Shown here: one piece after another, positions 35,154-46,647 of the stretch
Position numbering within the stretch: the first letter of the stretch is position 1
Layout: each line of letters begins with the position of its first letter
Source: Spinacia oleracea
Lineage: Eukaryota; Streptophyta; Magnoliopsida; Caryophyllales; Amaranthaceae
DNA length: 64,000 nucleotides
NCBI RefSeq assembly: GCF_020520425.1
Contig: NC_079489.1
Location: 93,972,810 to 94,036,809, forward strand
Reading direction: 5' to 3'
Made by a program: the position numbers and the translations under genes
The notes under the pieces: model-generated
The model's database searches: none
The model's input: the letters and a program-made list of their open reading frames with translations, nothing else
What the model was told of the DNA's origin: nothing

Positions 35154-37231
35154 CATGACACTTAAGTGAACTAGTTACGAGGATTAGCCAACCTTTCGTC
35201 CGACATGTAGGTGAGTAGGTGTAAGCTTTTCCAATTTTCAAATTAACTTTTGATGAAAATAAAAGGAAAATATAAATAACATCCTACTTGTGCACCCTCC
35301 TTACAAATTAATAATAATTAAATTGTTATTTTTGTTACATTCTTTTCAAATATTTCTATCACTAATGAACAAGCTCGGTATTAATGTATTTATTAATTAC
35401 ATGGTTATTTTGATGTAATTGTTTTAATGTTTTCGAGTATGTTAGTGTCTCGTGTGTTTTTATGCACAACTAAAGTATGTGTAAGCTCCCTCTATCAAAG
35501 CCAACATTTCATGTGTCCCGATCGATTCTCATTCCCGGATAACCTAGTACCATGACACCTAAATAAACTCATCGTCTAAGCCAAGCCTTTCATGTGTCCC
35601 GATCGATTCTCATTCCCGGATAACCTAGTACCATGACACCTAAGTGAACTCGATCGTCTAAGCCAACACTTCATGTGACCCGAACAATTCTTATTCCCGT
35701 ATAACCTAGTACCATGACACTTAAGGAAACTAGTTACGAGGATTAGCCAACCCTTTCATGTGTCCAAAACAATTCTCATATTCCCGGATAACCTAGTACA
35801 CTGACACCTAAGTAAACTCGATCGTCTAAGCCAACCCTTTCATGTGTCCAAAATAATTCTCATTCCCGGATAACCTAGTACACTGACACCTAAGTAAACT
35901 CGATCGTCTAAGCCAACCCTTTCATGTGTCCCGATTGATTCTTATTCCCGGATAACCTAGTACCATGACACCTAAGTAAACTCATCGTCTAAGCCAACCC
36001 TTTCATGTGTCCCGAGCGATTCTCATTCCCGGATAACCTAGTACCATGACACTTAAGTTAACTAGTTACGAGGATTAGCCAACCTTATTAGCAAGACACT
36101 TATGTAAACTATGTATAACAATAATATGGACACATACGTATCCCAAAACCAATAATAAGAAAATCACTTAATTAATATGTATACATGATAAACCAAATAA
36201 CATCGAGGAAATTAAAAACGCATACACACTTCATTAGCAAATTAATGTTAAATCTATGGTGGATCCGGCTACTAATTGCTCATGCTGGTATTGGTTCTTT
36301 AGTTGATTGGCTGCAGCAACAACCCTTAGTATAGGCGGGAAACAATACAGTAGTGTGTAATAAAAAACAAAAACACATAAACTTGCATTCATCCCAATCT
36401 GTACTACAATTTCATCAATAAAATTAAATAGCACAACATGTTAAATAATTTCTTAAGGCTATAATAAAACATTTGCAACCCATATTAAGTCTAGTATTCC
36501 CGCCATTTCTCCAACATTTAAATTTTGTAGCAGGCCCTGCCCAAGATGTTGTGAATGAGATGCATTACAATCAGGCCTACATCGATATGGAAGATCAAGA
36601 TTTTGTAAACAATGTGGTGTCCTCGTTCTGGAACTAAGGATGCTTGTAACGCTACAAAAATTCCGACCGACTTCGTAATAACCTAGTTTTTGTTGTACGT
36701 ATTTGAACTAATGCTATGGAAACCTTTTGATGTTGCATACATTAAAGTAACGTATTAAGTAAGTTGGGTGAATGTTTGACAATCTTAAACTTGGATTAAT
36801 ACCGACTCAATCCCGAATTTTACTCCAAAACACGTTTGCGATAACCAAACTCCAAAACATATATTGTACAAAACAACGGATTGAGTGGTAATGGATTAAA
36901 TAGGTTCATTAGCAATTCATAAAAAAAATACATGTTCTAATTTATATTACAACTTAATCTTTACACTAACTACAGTTTATACACAATACAATTTCAGAAT
37001 TTTAATTGTATAAAAAATAATAAATCAGCGATTTCCTTTTTTACAATATAATTTACATTGTATTTTACAGATACTGAAACCAAACAAATACAATTTCTAC
37101 GCAAAACCAACAATGGCTTCGGCCTCACGTCACAATGGTCACAACTACAACATTAACATAGAGCATTGCTTGCACGCTGGTCACGGGTTCGAGTACAGGC
37201 TTGAGCATAATAAAACGCGCATTCAACTTCT
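35154..37231. repeat. 2.08-kb duplicated segment, copy 2
   Basis: Second copy of 24778-26855. It includes minisatellite block 2, its AT-rich spacer, the tRNA-like stretch and the CTTCT at its end. It lies between the broken leader of Copia B and the LTR at 37232. Confidence 0.93.
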
Positions 37232-38632
37232 TGTTAGGTTATGATACATATGACAATTCATAAATCATGCGGAAAAACCATAAACCCAGGAAAACATATT
37301 ATTTACACATAATCATTTAGCATAGAATAGATGCATACTCTTTGTTGCGTGCCTTCCCTAGCTGCGCCCGAACCGAACAAGAACAAGTCTTTAGGACTCC
37401 AAGTGTCGTCCCTCCGTAGATAGTCCACAGCACGTCCGGATCCGCCTTAAGATTGACCAACTAGAATCGCCCTTAAGGTACTATTATTTTCGGCACTTTA
37501 TAGGCAAATGTGTGACTGAATTTTTCTCTCAAAAACTCACTTTGAATACTTTGAAACTTGTGTTATAAATTGTGAGCCCTAGCCTCATATTTATAGCGGT
37601 ATGGAAAGGGAATCGAAATCCTATTCAGATACAAATTAATCAAACCTAGAATCCTACAAGAACTCTAATTTAATTAATTTATCAAATAGAATTAGGAATT
37701 TAATCATTAACCGAACTCTGCATGTTTTAGGAAACGTGCACGAACACAAACACTTGCACACACACGCACGACAGCCACGATGGGCCTCATGCGTGCGCGC
37801 GAGCAGCAGCCCACTCAGCGCCCGCGCGCGCTGTGCGCTGCGCGTGCTGTGCGCGCTGTGCGCGCTGCGCGCTGCGCGCAGCCTGCTGGGCCTGGCCTTG
37901 CTGTTTGTGCGGCGCGCTTGGCTTGCTGGGCGATGGCCTGGCTTCGTGCTGGGCCTCGTCCGGCAGGCCTCGTCCGATTCTTATTCGTACGATGCGCTTC
38001 CGATTAAATTTTCCGATTCCGGAATTCATTTCCGATACGAACAATATTTAATATTTCCGATTCCGGAATTAATTTCCGTTTCGAACAAATATTTAATATT
38101 TCCGTTTCCGGAATTATTTTCCGATTCCGGTAATATTTCCGATTCTGACAATATTTCCGTTTCCGGCAATATTTCCGATTCTGGCAATATTTCCATTTCC
38201 GATAATATTTTCCGATACGTACCATGTTTCCGTTTCCGGCAACATCTACGACTTGGATAATATTTATATTTCCGATACGATCCATATTTCCGTTTCCGGC
38301 AATATCATCGTTTCCGGAGTATTCATTTCTTGCCTGTGACGATCTTAGCTCCCACTGAAACCAAGATCCGTCGGTTCCGAATATTCATAGATAGAGTATC
38401 TAATGCCATTAGATACTTGATCCGTTTACGTACTATTTGTGTGACCCTACGGGTTCAGTCAAGAGTAAGCTGTGGATTAATATCATTAATTCCACTTGAA
38501 CTGAAGCGGCCTCTAGCTAGGCATTCAGCTCACTTGATCTCACTGAATTATTAACTTGTCAATTAATACTGAACCGCATTTATTAGACTTAACATAGAAT
38601 GCATACTTGGACCAAGGGCATTATTTCCTTCA
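37232..38632 (-). repeat. Solo Copia LTR (right copy at the B locus)
   Basis: 1401 bp, TG...CA ends, flanked on both sides by CTTCT (37227-37231 and 38633-38637), with no internal element sequence attached. It is a solo LTR with the same insertion site as Copia B. Confidence 0.92.
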
Positions 38633-38637
38633 CTTCT

Positions 38638-41339
38638 TCCCTACCAACCCCCCACCCTTTTTTTCCCATTTTTTTTCCAATTCCCTGCTATTGTCCATTT
38701 TTATATATTTGTCAACAACAAACCATGTTTTTTATTTCCAAACTTAAACAAAACATTGATAAAATTAGGGAATATGGATATCAAACTAGGATGAAATAAG
38801 CAACAACAAAACAAATCCAACATTGGAAATATCGAAAAAAAAAATTACAAAATCAAAGAAAATACTCCATTGACATAACTGACATGTTCACAAAGTCACA
38901 AATTTACAAACTCCGTTACGAGAGTATGTTCTCATGTTTCCAGATCTACAAAAATAATAATGTAAAAAAAAAAAAATTGAAAAAAGATAAAGATAAAGTA
39001 CTGATATGTCGGAGAAAACAAGAAATCAACAACCATGTCAAAATTAATTGGTATTACCAAGATCTAATTACCATAACCACATAAATCCACACCATTTTAC
39101 CGCCACACTTCACAAATACAAAAGCCCACAAATTGCTTCTATAGAAGGTACTCTCATTTTTTCAGATCCAAAAGCACAACAAAAATGAATATCGGGTTTG
39201 TGAAAATCCATAAACTGCCATTCTCAAAACCATAAATGGGTTAGGGAAAACCATAACTGTCACAAAATGATTGAACAGCATCTAGAAAACTCAATTTAAG
39301 GAAGAAAAAGAAAAGCTAAGTCACTACATCAAGGATGTGGGTATAGAAGGTACTCTCATCTTATTCATTTTTGGCTTCCTGGTGCAGTTGATATACATTA
39401 TTCAAGTGGAATCGAAATCACTTTGGAAGAGTGAAAAAGACTTTGGAGAGATGAATGAACATTGGTTTCATCGACATTTCAACAAAATTAAAAAAAATAA
39501 AAAATTGTTTTATTATTTGAAATTCAAATTCAAATTGTCCTTGAAATTTTTCAGATGACTAGGCAGTGACAAGGCAATGAGCTGGCATTGTTACCCAATT
39601 GGTGAGCATTTTAAGTCCAGTCAACTTAAAATGATTTTAGGTGTGGGTTTGGCGCTAAACCTCTGAAAACAGCTTTAAGAAATCACTAAATCTGCGTAAT
39701 ATTCCATGGGTGGTTGTGATTGCTTCTGGTGTCTGTATGCCATTACCTGCTAAGCATAAAAAAACTACAAATGCTCTGCATTTGCTTAAATAACCAGACA
39801 AGTTTCATATAAGGACTTGAACAACAAGATCCATAAGGGAAAAACAAAAAAACAACTGTATACAAATACCAAAAATTGGGCAATCTCAAGTGTCTGCTCG
39901 CAAAGGAAACAAACATCGGGGGAGTTGAAATCCCATTATGTGAGCTCGTGACACCTCTACTGCAGCTAGGCTAATCATTTAGATCAGCTAATGAGGTACT
40001 ATATGCAAACAATAGTCGTTTTCTTACATCTGCCTGAACTGGAATCAAAATATAGATGTCCTATAGAACCTTGTATTGAGAAATTGATCCTCTTGACACC
40101 GCCTCGGGGAGTAAGACGACAAATGGCAGGCTTAGTGATGCCCTGGGAATTTATCCCTGAGCACCCTAATTGCTCCTCCCTTCCAATACCTATCCTTCCT
40201 TTCCTCTTCAATAATTTCCCATTAAAGCTAAAAATGGGTATCTATAAATCCACAAAATAACAATGTAATCAAAACAAATAGTGAAATTAACATAAATCCT
40301 ACAATAGAACATAATTCTAATCTACATCAACAAGAACAAACACAAAAGCAGCAAAAAGTTGAGATCTGTAGATAAAACCCAGTTCTAGATAAACAATCTA
40401 AGCTCAATCGAACATCAAAAGAAAAGAAAAAGTAAACCCCATGCCAGAAAAACAAATCAAATTAAACCCACATCAAAAAAAGAAATCAAATTTTTTATTT
40501 AATTTCAATTACAAGGAGAATTGGAGTAAGGAGAGTGAATACTAACCTTGTGATCTGACTCAGAAGCAAAAGATGGAGAAGAGAAGAGAGAGAAAGTAAA
40601 GAAGATTAGGAAGGTGAAGATGGATCGTACGGTAGTGGGCGTGGCTGAGGAGAGAGATCAAACCAAAATCAACGGTGGGGATCTTCAGAGGCTGTAAAAT
40701 TGAAAAGAAAATCAGAGGAAATCAAGAACAAATTAACGGCATTTAGAATTGTAGATGGGTATTTTTTGGGTTTACATTAAGTCAGAGACAGTGCGCTCTC
40801 CTTCCTGACGTATCTGGAAATGGTAGATGAAGAAAAGAAAGAAAATCATGTGCTCGCCGAGATTGATCTATTTCAAATTATATCATCTTGATGATGACGA
40901 CTTACCCAGAAAATGAAAAGATCCCAGAGATTTCAATGGCGCAAATAAATTTTATGTTTCTCACCTCTCAATTTTCAATGGCGCCAGAATTTTCCCTCAA
41001 TCTCCTTTCTATCGTTTATGGCGCTTAAACAAAAATTTCAGGAGACCAAGGATCGGCCCGAACGTCGTCGATATGGGCCAAGGCGTGAGCCGAAAACCGG
41101 GCGTTCTCTAACCTCGGTTGCCGAGGGTTGCTAGCCTTGAAGTCGTAAGGAGGGCAGTTAGAAAGAATCTCCCCACCTTCCAACTTGTATCCCAACACCT
41201 CGGGATCAAGAGCGGCCTCACCAAATGTTGTGTAAAGTTTAGTCACATATAGTATATATCTAAGTCTGGTTATTTGTTTAACTTAGCTTTAGCATTCATA
41301 TCGAATTATAATAATTTGTAGAACATTAACAAATAATAT
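38638..41339. other. Inner CACTA interior right of the Copia B locus
   Basis: AT-rich with no recognised gene. An inverted-repeat arm lies at 39606-39639. On the minus strand 40545-40720 resembles a purine-rich leader exon with an AAG/GTTAGTATT donor near 40545, and a second donor-like CAG/GTAATG lies near 39752. A minus-strand open frame of 73 codons (41246-41025, containing YKLEGGEILSNCPPYDFKAS) was not recognised; it may be a captured exon. Confidence 0.4.
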
Positions 41340-41540
41340 ATGTGGGAAATGGGAAGCAGTTTTCTTGACGGAAAAGGCGTCGAAAAAAGTGTATAGGTTC
41401 TTGACGAAGAAAGTGTCGTGAATTCTCTATTTCTCGACGCTTTTATGCATCAAACAATGCGTCAAATGTTTTCTCCGACGCTTTTATGTGTCAACAAATG
41501 GGTCAAAAAGCGTCGAAACAATACAAAATTTGTAGTAGTG
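41340..41540. mobile_element. Right end of a third CACTA-like element
   Basis: Ends in TTTGTAGTAGTG (41529-41540), which read inward is CACTACTACAAA, another common plant CACTA terminus. Subterminal repeats of a different type precede it, based on CGACGCTTTT and GCGTCGAAA. The matching left end was not found in the window, so it may be truncated. Confidence 0.5.
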
Positions 41541-41559
41541 ATATCATTAGGGGCATAAG

Positions 41560-42024
41560 TAATTGACCCTAATTATATTTCGAGGCAAAATTATATGGTT
41601 GCCCCTAAATATATGTCTTTAGAATTAATGTTTAATATGTCTCTAAATATGTGATTGCCTCTTATTATAATCCGAGGCAAAGATATTGTTGCCCCTAATT
41701 ATATTTTGAGGCAAAGATATAGGTTGCCTCTAATTATAATTCGAGACAAATATATATGTTGCCTCTAATTATATTTTGAGGCAATATTATGGGGTTGCCT
41801 CTAATTATATTTTGAGGCAAGGATATATGGTTGCCTCTAAATGTATGGGCTTTTAGGAGCAACACATTGTGTTGCCTCAAAAAGGGGCCTTTAGAGGCAA
41901 CCACTAATTAGCGACGGACTTATTAGAGGCATCCACTTTTTTGCTTCAAAAACCCATTAGCGGCTAAATTCCCATTTTTAGGGACAATTATGACTTGCCT
42001 TTGTATCCGATTTTTCTAGTAGTG
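41560..42024. repeat. Inner CACTA right subterminal repeats and terminus
   Basis: Tandem units of about 45-60 bp containing TTGCCTCTAATTATATTTTG and AGGCAAAGATATATGG, ending TTTTTCTAGTAGTG at 42011-42024. Confidence 0.85.
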
Positions 42025-42027
42025 GAA
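42025..42027. repeat. Target site duplication of inner CACTA, right (GAA)
   Basis: GAA, matching 19442-19444. Confidence 0.6.
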
Positions 42028-43034
42028 GGTGAATGCAAATATGAAGAAGAGTTACATGTAGCATGTGGTATGGTTAGTTTGTACAAAACCACTTCAGACC
42101 GACTTGGTTTGACTTCTGTAGTTTTTGTTTCTTTGGGGTTCTTTTGTATTGGTTTTGTGGTTTGGTTGACTATCTTAGTTTTATGTAGTTACGGGCTTGC
42201 AGTTTGTTGCAAGGTCTAGGGTGTTTTATTTGGTTGAGCTTGTACAAATATTTGGTTCGCTTTTGGTATATAATATTACTAATTTACCAAAAAATTAGCT
42301 TATAAGTGATCGTGCTTGTAAATTTATGTAATAATATTCTAGATGTTCTGGTGCCTCTAAAAACCTTTCACGTAAGTTTCAAATTCCATCTAAATATCAT
42401 TATTTGAAAAAAAGAAAAGAAAAAAGAAGATGTTGCCTCTAATTATATTTTGAGGCAATTTATATGGTTGCCCCTAAACATATGTGACTTTTAGAGGCAA
42501 CCTCTAATTATATTTCGAGTTAAATTACATGGTTACCCCTAAATATATGTGCCTTTTGGAGGAAGTTTTGTATATTGCCTCTAATTATATTTCAAGGCAA
42601 AATTATATGGTTTCCCCTAAATGTATGCGACTTTTAGAAGCAATTTTTGTATTGCCTCTAATTATATTTTGAGGCAAAGTTATATCGTTGCCTCGATATA
42701 TATATGGATTTTAGAGGCAACTTTATCTTGCCTCTAATTATATTTCGAGGCAAAGTTACATGGTTGCCCCTAAATATATACAACTTTTAGAAGCAATTTT
42801 TATATTGCCTCTAAATATATTTTGAGGCAAAGATATATCGTTGCCTCTAAATGTATGTGCTTTTAGAAGCAATGCGCTATATTGCCTCAAAAAGGGGCCT
42901 TTAGAGGCAACAACTAATTAGCGACAGACTTATTAGAGGCATCCACTTTTTTGCTTCAGAAAGCCATTAGAGGCTACATCCCCATTTTTAGAGGCAATTA
43001 TGTGTTGCTCCTGTAAGTAATTTTTCTTGTAGTG
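42025..43034. mobile_element. Right end of the outer CACTA
   Basis: About 400 bp of unrecognised sequence, then subterminal repeats (about 42430-43015) of the same GCCTCTAA family as the inner element, ending TTTTTCTTGTAGTG (43021-43034). The next bases resume a retrotransposon LTR in mid-sequence at CGATTTCC, matching the uninterrupted LTR at 49245-49262 (reverse complement). That proves the CACTA inserted into that LTR. Its left end, expected after another CGA, is not in the window. Confidence 0.75.
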
Positions 43035-43296
43035 CGATTTCCCTAGACTATCCCCAACTCCCTAACGTTTAGCTTCCTTGATTCAATCTAGTTTAATTGT
43101 TAGTTTAGCATCTTAGTGATAGTTCAAATCAAACCTCTTGTTCGAATTAGCTTGACATTTAAACTCAATAACCATCGTTTCTTTGGGACGATCCCTTTAC
43201 TTGCCACTATAGTTGATATAGTTGGTTAGTCTAGTGGTTTTATAAATTTTGTTTGATTGTGGCGTTGATCTTTCAACGACGTAAAACGCCCTATCA
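43035..43296 (+). repeat. Athila-type 5' LTR, right-hand fragment
   Basis: The LTR 3' part ends CCCTATCA just before the primer binding site. It is nearly identical to the reverse complement of 49012-49260, with about two differences in 245 bp. The left part is displaced by the CACTA. Confidence 0.85.
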
Positions 43297-43299
43297 AAA

Positions 43300-43317
43300 T
43301 GGCGCCGTTGCCGAGAA
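43300..43317 (+). promoter_or_regulatory. Primer binding site, Athila type
   Basis: TGGCGCCGTTGCCG, three bases after the LTR end. This tRNA-Asp-type primer site is typical of Athila Ty3 elements. Confidence 0.85.
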
Positions 43318-43436
43318 ACGGTTGTTGTTTCTGAGTTTAAGTTGAGACTAGTTCATTATTAGAAAATACAAAAACATTGCAATTTCGCTTAGCTTTCTTT
43401 TTCTTTGGCATTGCTCACGGTTTTTCTTGAGTTTGT

Positions 43437-46400
43437 ATGCTTGTTAGGGGGCGTGCTCGTCAAAGGACCCTCCATCCGCTTGACCTTGAATTGGAGAGGA
43501 CACTTAGGAGACAAAGGCGTGTACGGTCTAGCTCATCAAGCAATAACAGATTCGCATCGTTGAGTGTTGGTGAGGAACAACAAGAGAGTGAGCAAGTTTT
43601 TGAGAACATGGCGCTCCCGGTTAATAACTTGGGAATACCGGAGGCATTCGAAGCTACATGTGGTATTCAAGCCCCAACAACGGGTACCAACAACTTTGAG
43701 ATCAAGCCCGCCTTGATCAATTTGGTGCAAAGCCACCCCTTTTGTGGGAAGAGTAATTAATCACCTCACGAGCATCTCAAACAATTCGAGCACTATTGTG
43801 ACACAATCAAGCACAATGGTGTCACATCGGATTATGTGAGGTTGACATTGTTTTGGTTCTCTCTACTTGGGCGAGCAAGTGATTGGCTTGACAAGGAGGT
43901 CAAGCCCAACTCACTTCGCACTTGGACCGAAGTGACAAGTGCATTCTTAAACAAGTTCTATTCGCATGGGAAGACGGCGGAGTGTCGCCACAAGATTCAA
44001 TCCTTTGAGCAAAAGCGAGAGGAGTCACTCTTCGAAGCTTGGGATCATTTTAAGGAGTACCAAAGGGAATGCCCTCACCATGGGATTCCTAAATGGTTGT
44101 TGCTTCAAACATTCTACTTGGGGTTGAGTCCAAGTTCGAAGACAAGTCTTGATGCGGGCGCGGGAGGCCCCATTATGAATAAAACTGAGGATCAAATAGA
44201 GGAAATAATTGAGGATGTAGTTCGAAACTACCAATCTTGGCATGTAGGCACAAGGAATTATGATGGGAAAGGTAGGGCTGAAGATGGTAAGGGTTCGGTG
44301 TACGCCATAGAGCAAGCACGGATGATAGAGAAGCTTACCTCACGCTTGGAGAAGCTCGAAAACACACCGAGCCAACCGCCATCACCGTCTACAATCCCTC
44401 CTCCCTCGGTCACTCTTCTCTCTAAGGGGAAGGGAAAGGTTAGTTCTTATGGCTCAATGCCTCCGGGCACCTTCTTTTGCGAAAATTGCCAAGACTATAG
44501 TCATTCCCCCGATGCATGCCCCTTAGTTCATAACTTGTCATTTGTGGATTATGGCCCTTCGTATGAAGGCGAGTTTGATGTAGAGTATGCTAATGCCGTA
44601 AATGAGAGGTCTAGGAATGATAACCCTAACAATCCTAATTTTTCTAGGCAACCTAGAGGGCCCTCCATGTATGGTCCCCACCAAGGCTATGGCCAAGGAA
44701 GTGGGTATGATAGCAAAAATCGAGGTGGCTATAGAGCATAAGGCTATCAAAGCCAAGCGCCCTATGGTCAATCTCAAGGTTTTGGCAATCAAGGCCAATA
44801 CAACCAAGGGAGTTATAATCCCAACCATCAAGGTGGAGCGGGTTATAACTACTCTTATGGGCAATTTAGGGGTGCCTCAAGTGGGGGTTATCCTTTGAAC
44901 TCGGGAAGTCCTTATGGTGCATCTCAATTGCCACCTCCCGGATTCAATGGACCGAGGACCTTTGGCAACAAATATCAAGCAAACCTTAGTGGTTATGGCG
45001 TTGCACCTCCACCACTCCCGCCTCTTAAGTCTAATCTTGAGGCTCTCATGGAGTCGTTTGTGGGGGCGCAAGCCAAGAAGAATGTCGAGTTTGAGGATGG
45101 ATTCAAGCAATCCAACACTCACTTGAAGATGATTGAGACCCAACTTGCTCAACTAGCTAGCACTATCAAAGAGCAACAAGTGCATACAAGTCTCCCACCC
45201 CAAGGTCAACCTCCTAAGCAATTGTATGCAATTATGACAAGGAGTGGGAAGACCTTAGATGATAGTGCTACTCATGTTGAAGCTCCTAGCTCTAGGGGTG
45301 AGAGTTCTATGGGAAATGAGTCCTTGGACCGTGATGATGCGGAAGAGAAGTCTTATGTCGACGACATGAATGATGGTGATAAGTCGAAGGAGACTCCTCT
45401 TCCTCCTCTCCCAACTCCTCCTCCCCCTATCCCCAAAGAGTTAAAAGGCACAAGTTAGATGTGCAATTCTCAAAATGTCTTGAGGTTCTTCGAAAATTGC
45501 ATATCACTCTCCCCTTTATGGATGCGTTGAAACAAATGCCTACCTACTCAAGATTTCTTAAGGAAATCTTGAATGGGAAGCGGAATTGCGACGTAAAGGA
45601 GACGGTGAACCTCATTGAAAATTGTAGTGCTATCATTTTAACAAAACGCCACCCAAACTCAAAGACCCGGGAAGTTTTTCTATCCCTTGTGCTATTAAGG
45701 AGCTTGAAATAAGCAATGCCTTGTGTGATTTGGGTGCTAGCGTTAGTATACTACCTAGCTTATTCAGTGTTTGCCAAGCTTGACGTTGGAGATCTTGTCC
45801 CAACCAACATCACCTTGCAACTTGCCGACCGTTCGGTCAAGTATCCTATTGGCAAGGTTGAGGATGTTCCCCTAGTTGTTGGCGAGCTTACTTTCCTTGT
45901 GGATTTCTTCGTCTTGGACATTGATGAGGATGCCCATACCCCCATTATCTTGGGGAGGCCATTTTTGGCCACCGCGGGTGCTCTTATCGATGTGCAAGAA
46001 GGACTAATCACCTTGAAAGCGGGAGACGCCAAGGCTAGTTTCAAGCTTGCAATTGATGAACATTGTTGCTCTAAAATGAAAAGTTGCATGAAAGTTGACA
46101 CTCTTGCTTGTGTTGAGCACAATCATTCTTGTGCCATTGCTTCTAACAATCCTTCTGTTCTTGAGTGTGATTTTGAGATCGATAGGAAGGTGAAGAAGGA
46201 TGTGCACGAGAGTTCCTTTGTGCAAGGAGATCCCTATGATGACGTCATTACCATTCCCGACACATTCGGGATGGATCTTGATGATGAAAAGTCACTCACT
46301 CCTGAATCTAATGGTAAGAAGTGTATGAGCAAGAATTCCAAGCAAGGAAATCCTATGCCTCAAAGGACTTGGTTTGGTCCCCACTCATTAAGTGGTGGTT

Positions 46401-46486
46401 TGGGTATGTGGTTTGTGCCCAAGGAGGCCAAGAAAGGTTTGTTGACTAGTGTTGACCCGAGGTTTGTTGTGTTTGACCCCCCTTGA
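43437..46486 (+). pseudogene. Athila-type gag-protease, decayed, lacking RT-RH-IN
   Basis: Gag runs in one frame from ATG 43437 to 45458. It contains a retrotransposon gag domain (about 43700-44240; RLTLFWFSLLGRASDWL and a KFY segment), a CX2CX4HX4C zinc knuckle at 44478-44519, and a Gly/Tyr/Asn-rich stretch. In-frame TAA codons at 43758 and 44739 break it. A frame change near 45425 leads into the protease region. The active-site motif CDLGASVSILP lies near 45722-45758 in one frame, while flanking parts (QFSKCLEVLRKLHI before; LQLADRSVKYPIGK and IILGRPFLATAGALIDVQEG after) lie in another, so two more frameshifts are needed. After 46486 there is no reverse transcriptase, RNase H or integrase. 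The element could only ever have moved in trans. Confidence 0.85.
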
Positions 46487-46510
46487 CTTTGGGGGGGGGG
46501 GGGTGGGGGT

Positions 46511-46646
46511 CCGTCAAGCTAATGACGTTAAACGACCGCTACCGGGAGGCAACTCGTGTATTCTTTCCCTCTCTTGTCCCCCCATGAGCTTTGGGGGGAT
46601 TCGTCAAGCTAATGACGTTAAACGAGCGCTACCCGGGAGGCAACCC
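46511..46646 (+). repeat. Duplicated CGTCAAGCTAATGACG motif
   Basis: Two copies of a 45-bp motif (46511-46555 and 46601-46646) contain CGTCAAGCTAATGACGTTAA and GGGAGGCAAC. Each is preceded by a CCCCCC...GGGGGG inverted pair, and a run of about 13 G lies just before the first. In Athila elements this motif usually marks the end of pol. Here it follows protease directly. Confidence 0.8.
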
Positions 46647-46647
46647 A

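Larger units (their letters stand above)
19445..42024. mobile_element. Inner CACTA transposon (contains Copia B)
   Basis: The left end starts CACTACAAGAAAA. The right end, read inward, starts CACTACTAGAAAA, one mismatch in 13. Both have kilobase-scale subterminal repeats built on GCCTCTAA/TTGCC. A 3-bp duplication GAA flanks the pair, as expected for CACTA insertion. The interior lacks a recognisable TNP2-type transposase but carries gene fragments (cyclin B, F-box/LRR-like, FAR1-like) and a minisatellite, so this is a non-autonomous, gene-capturing copy. Without Copia B and its duplication (about 11.8 kb) it would be near 10.8 kb. Alternative: the left end pairs with the right end at 43034, whose terminal 30 bp are more similar, but then the 3-bp flanks (GAA, CGA) disagree. 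Confidence 0.62.

Noticed and set aside
39320..39333. CACTACATCAAGG considered as the missing left end of the third CACTA
   Set aside because: Differs from CACTACTACAAA after six bases, lacks subterminal repeats, and the preceding bases do not match the ATA after 41540.
39991..40260. 89-codon frame starting MRYYMQTIVVF
   Set aside because: No family recognised, an overlapping open frame lies on the opposite strand, and it lies in AT-rich CACTA interior. Kept only as unassigned sequence.
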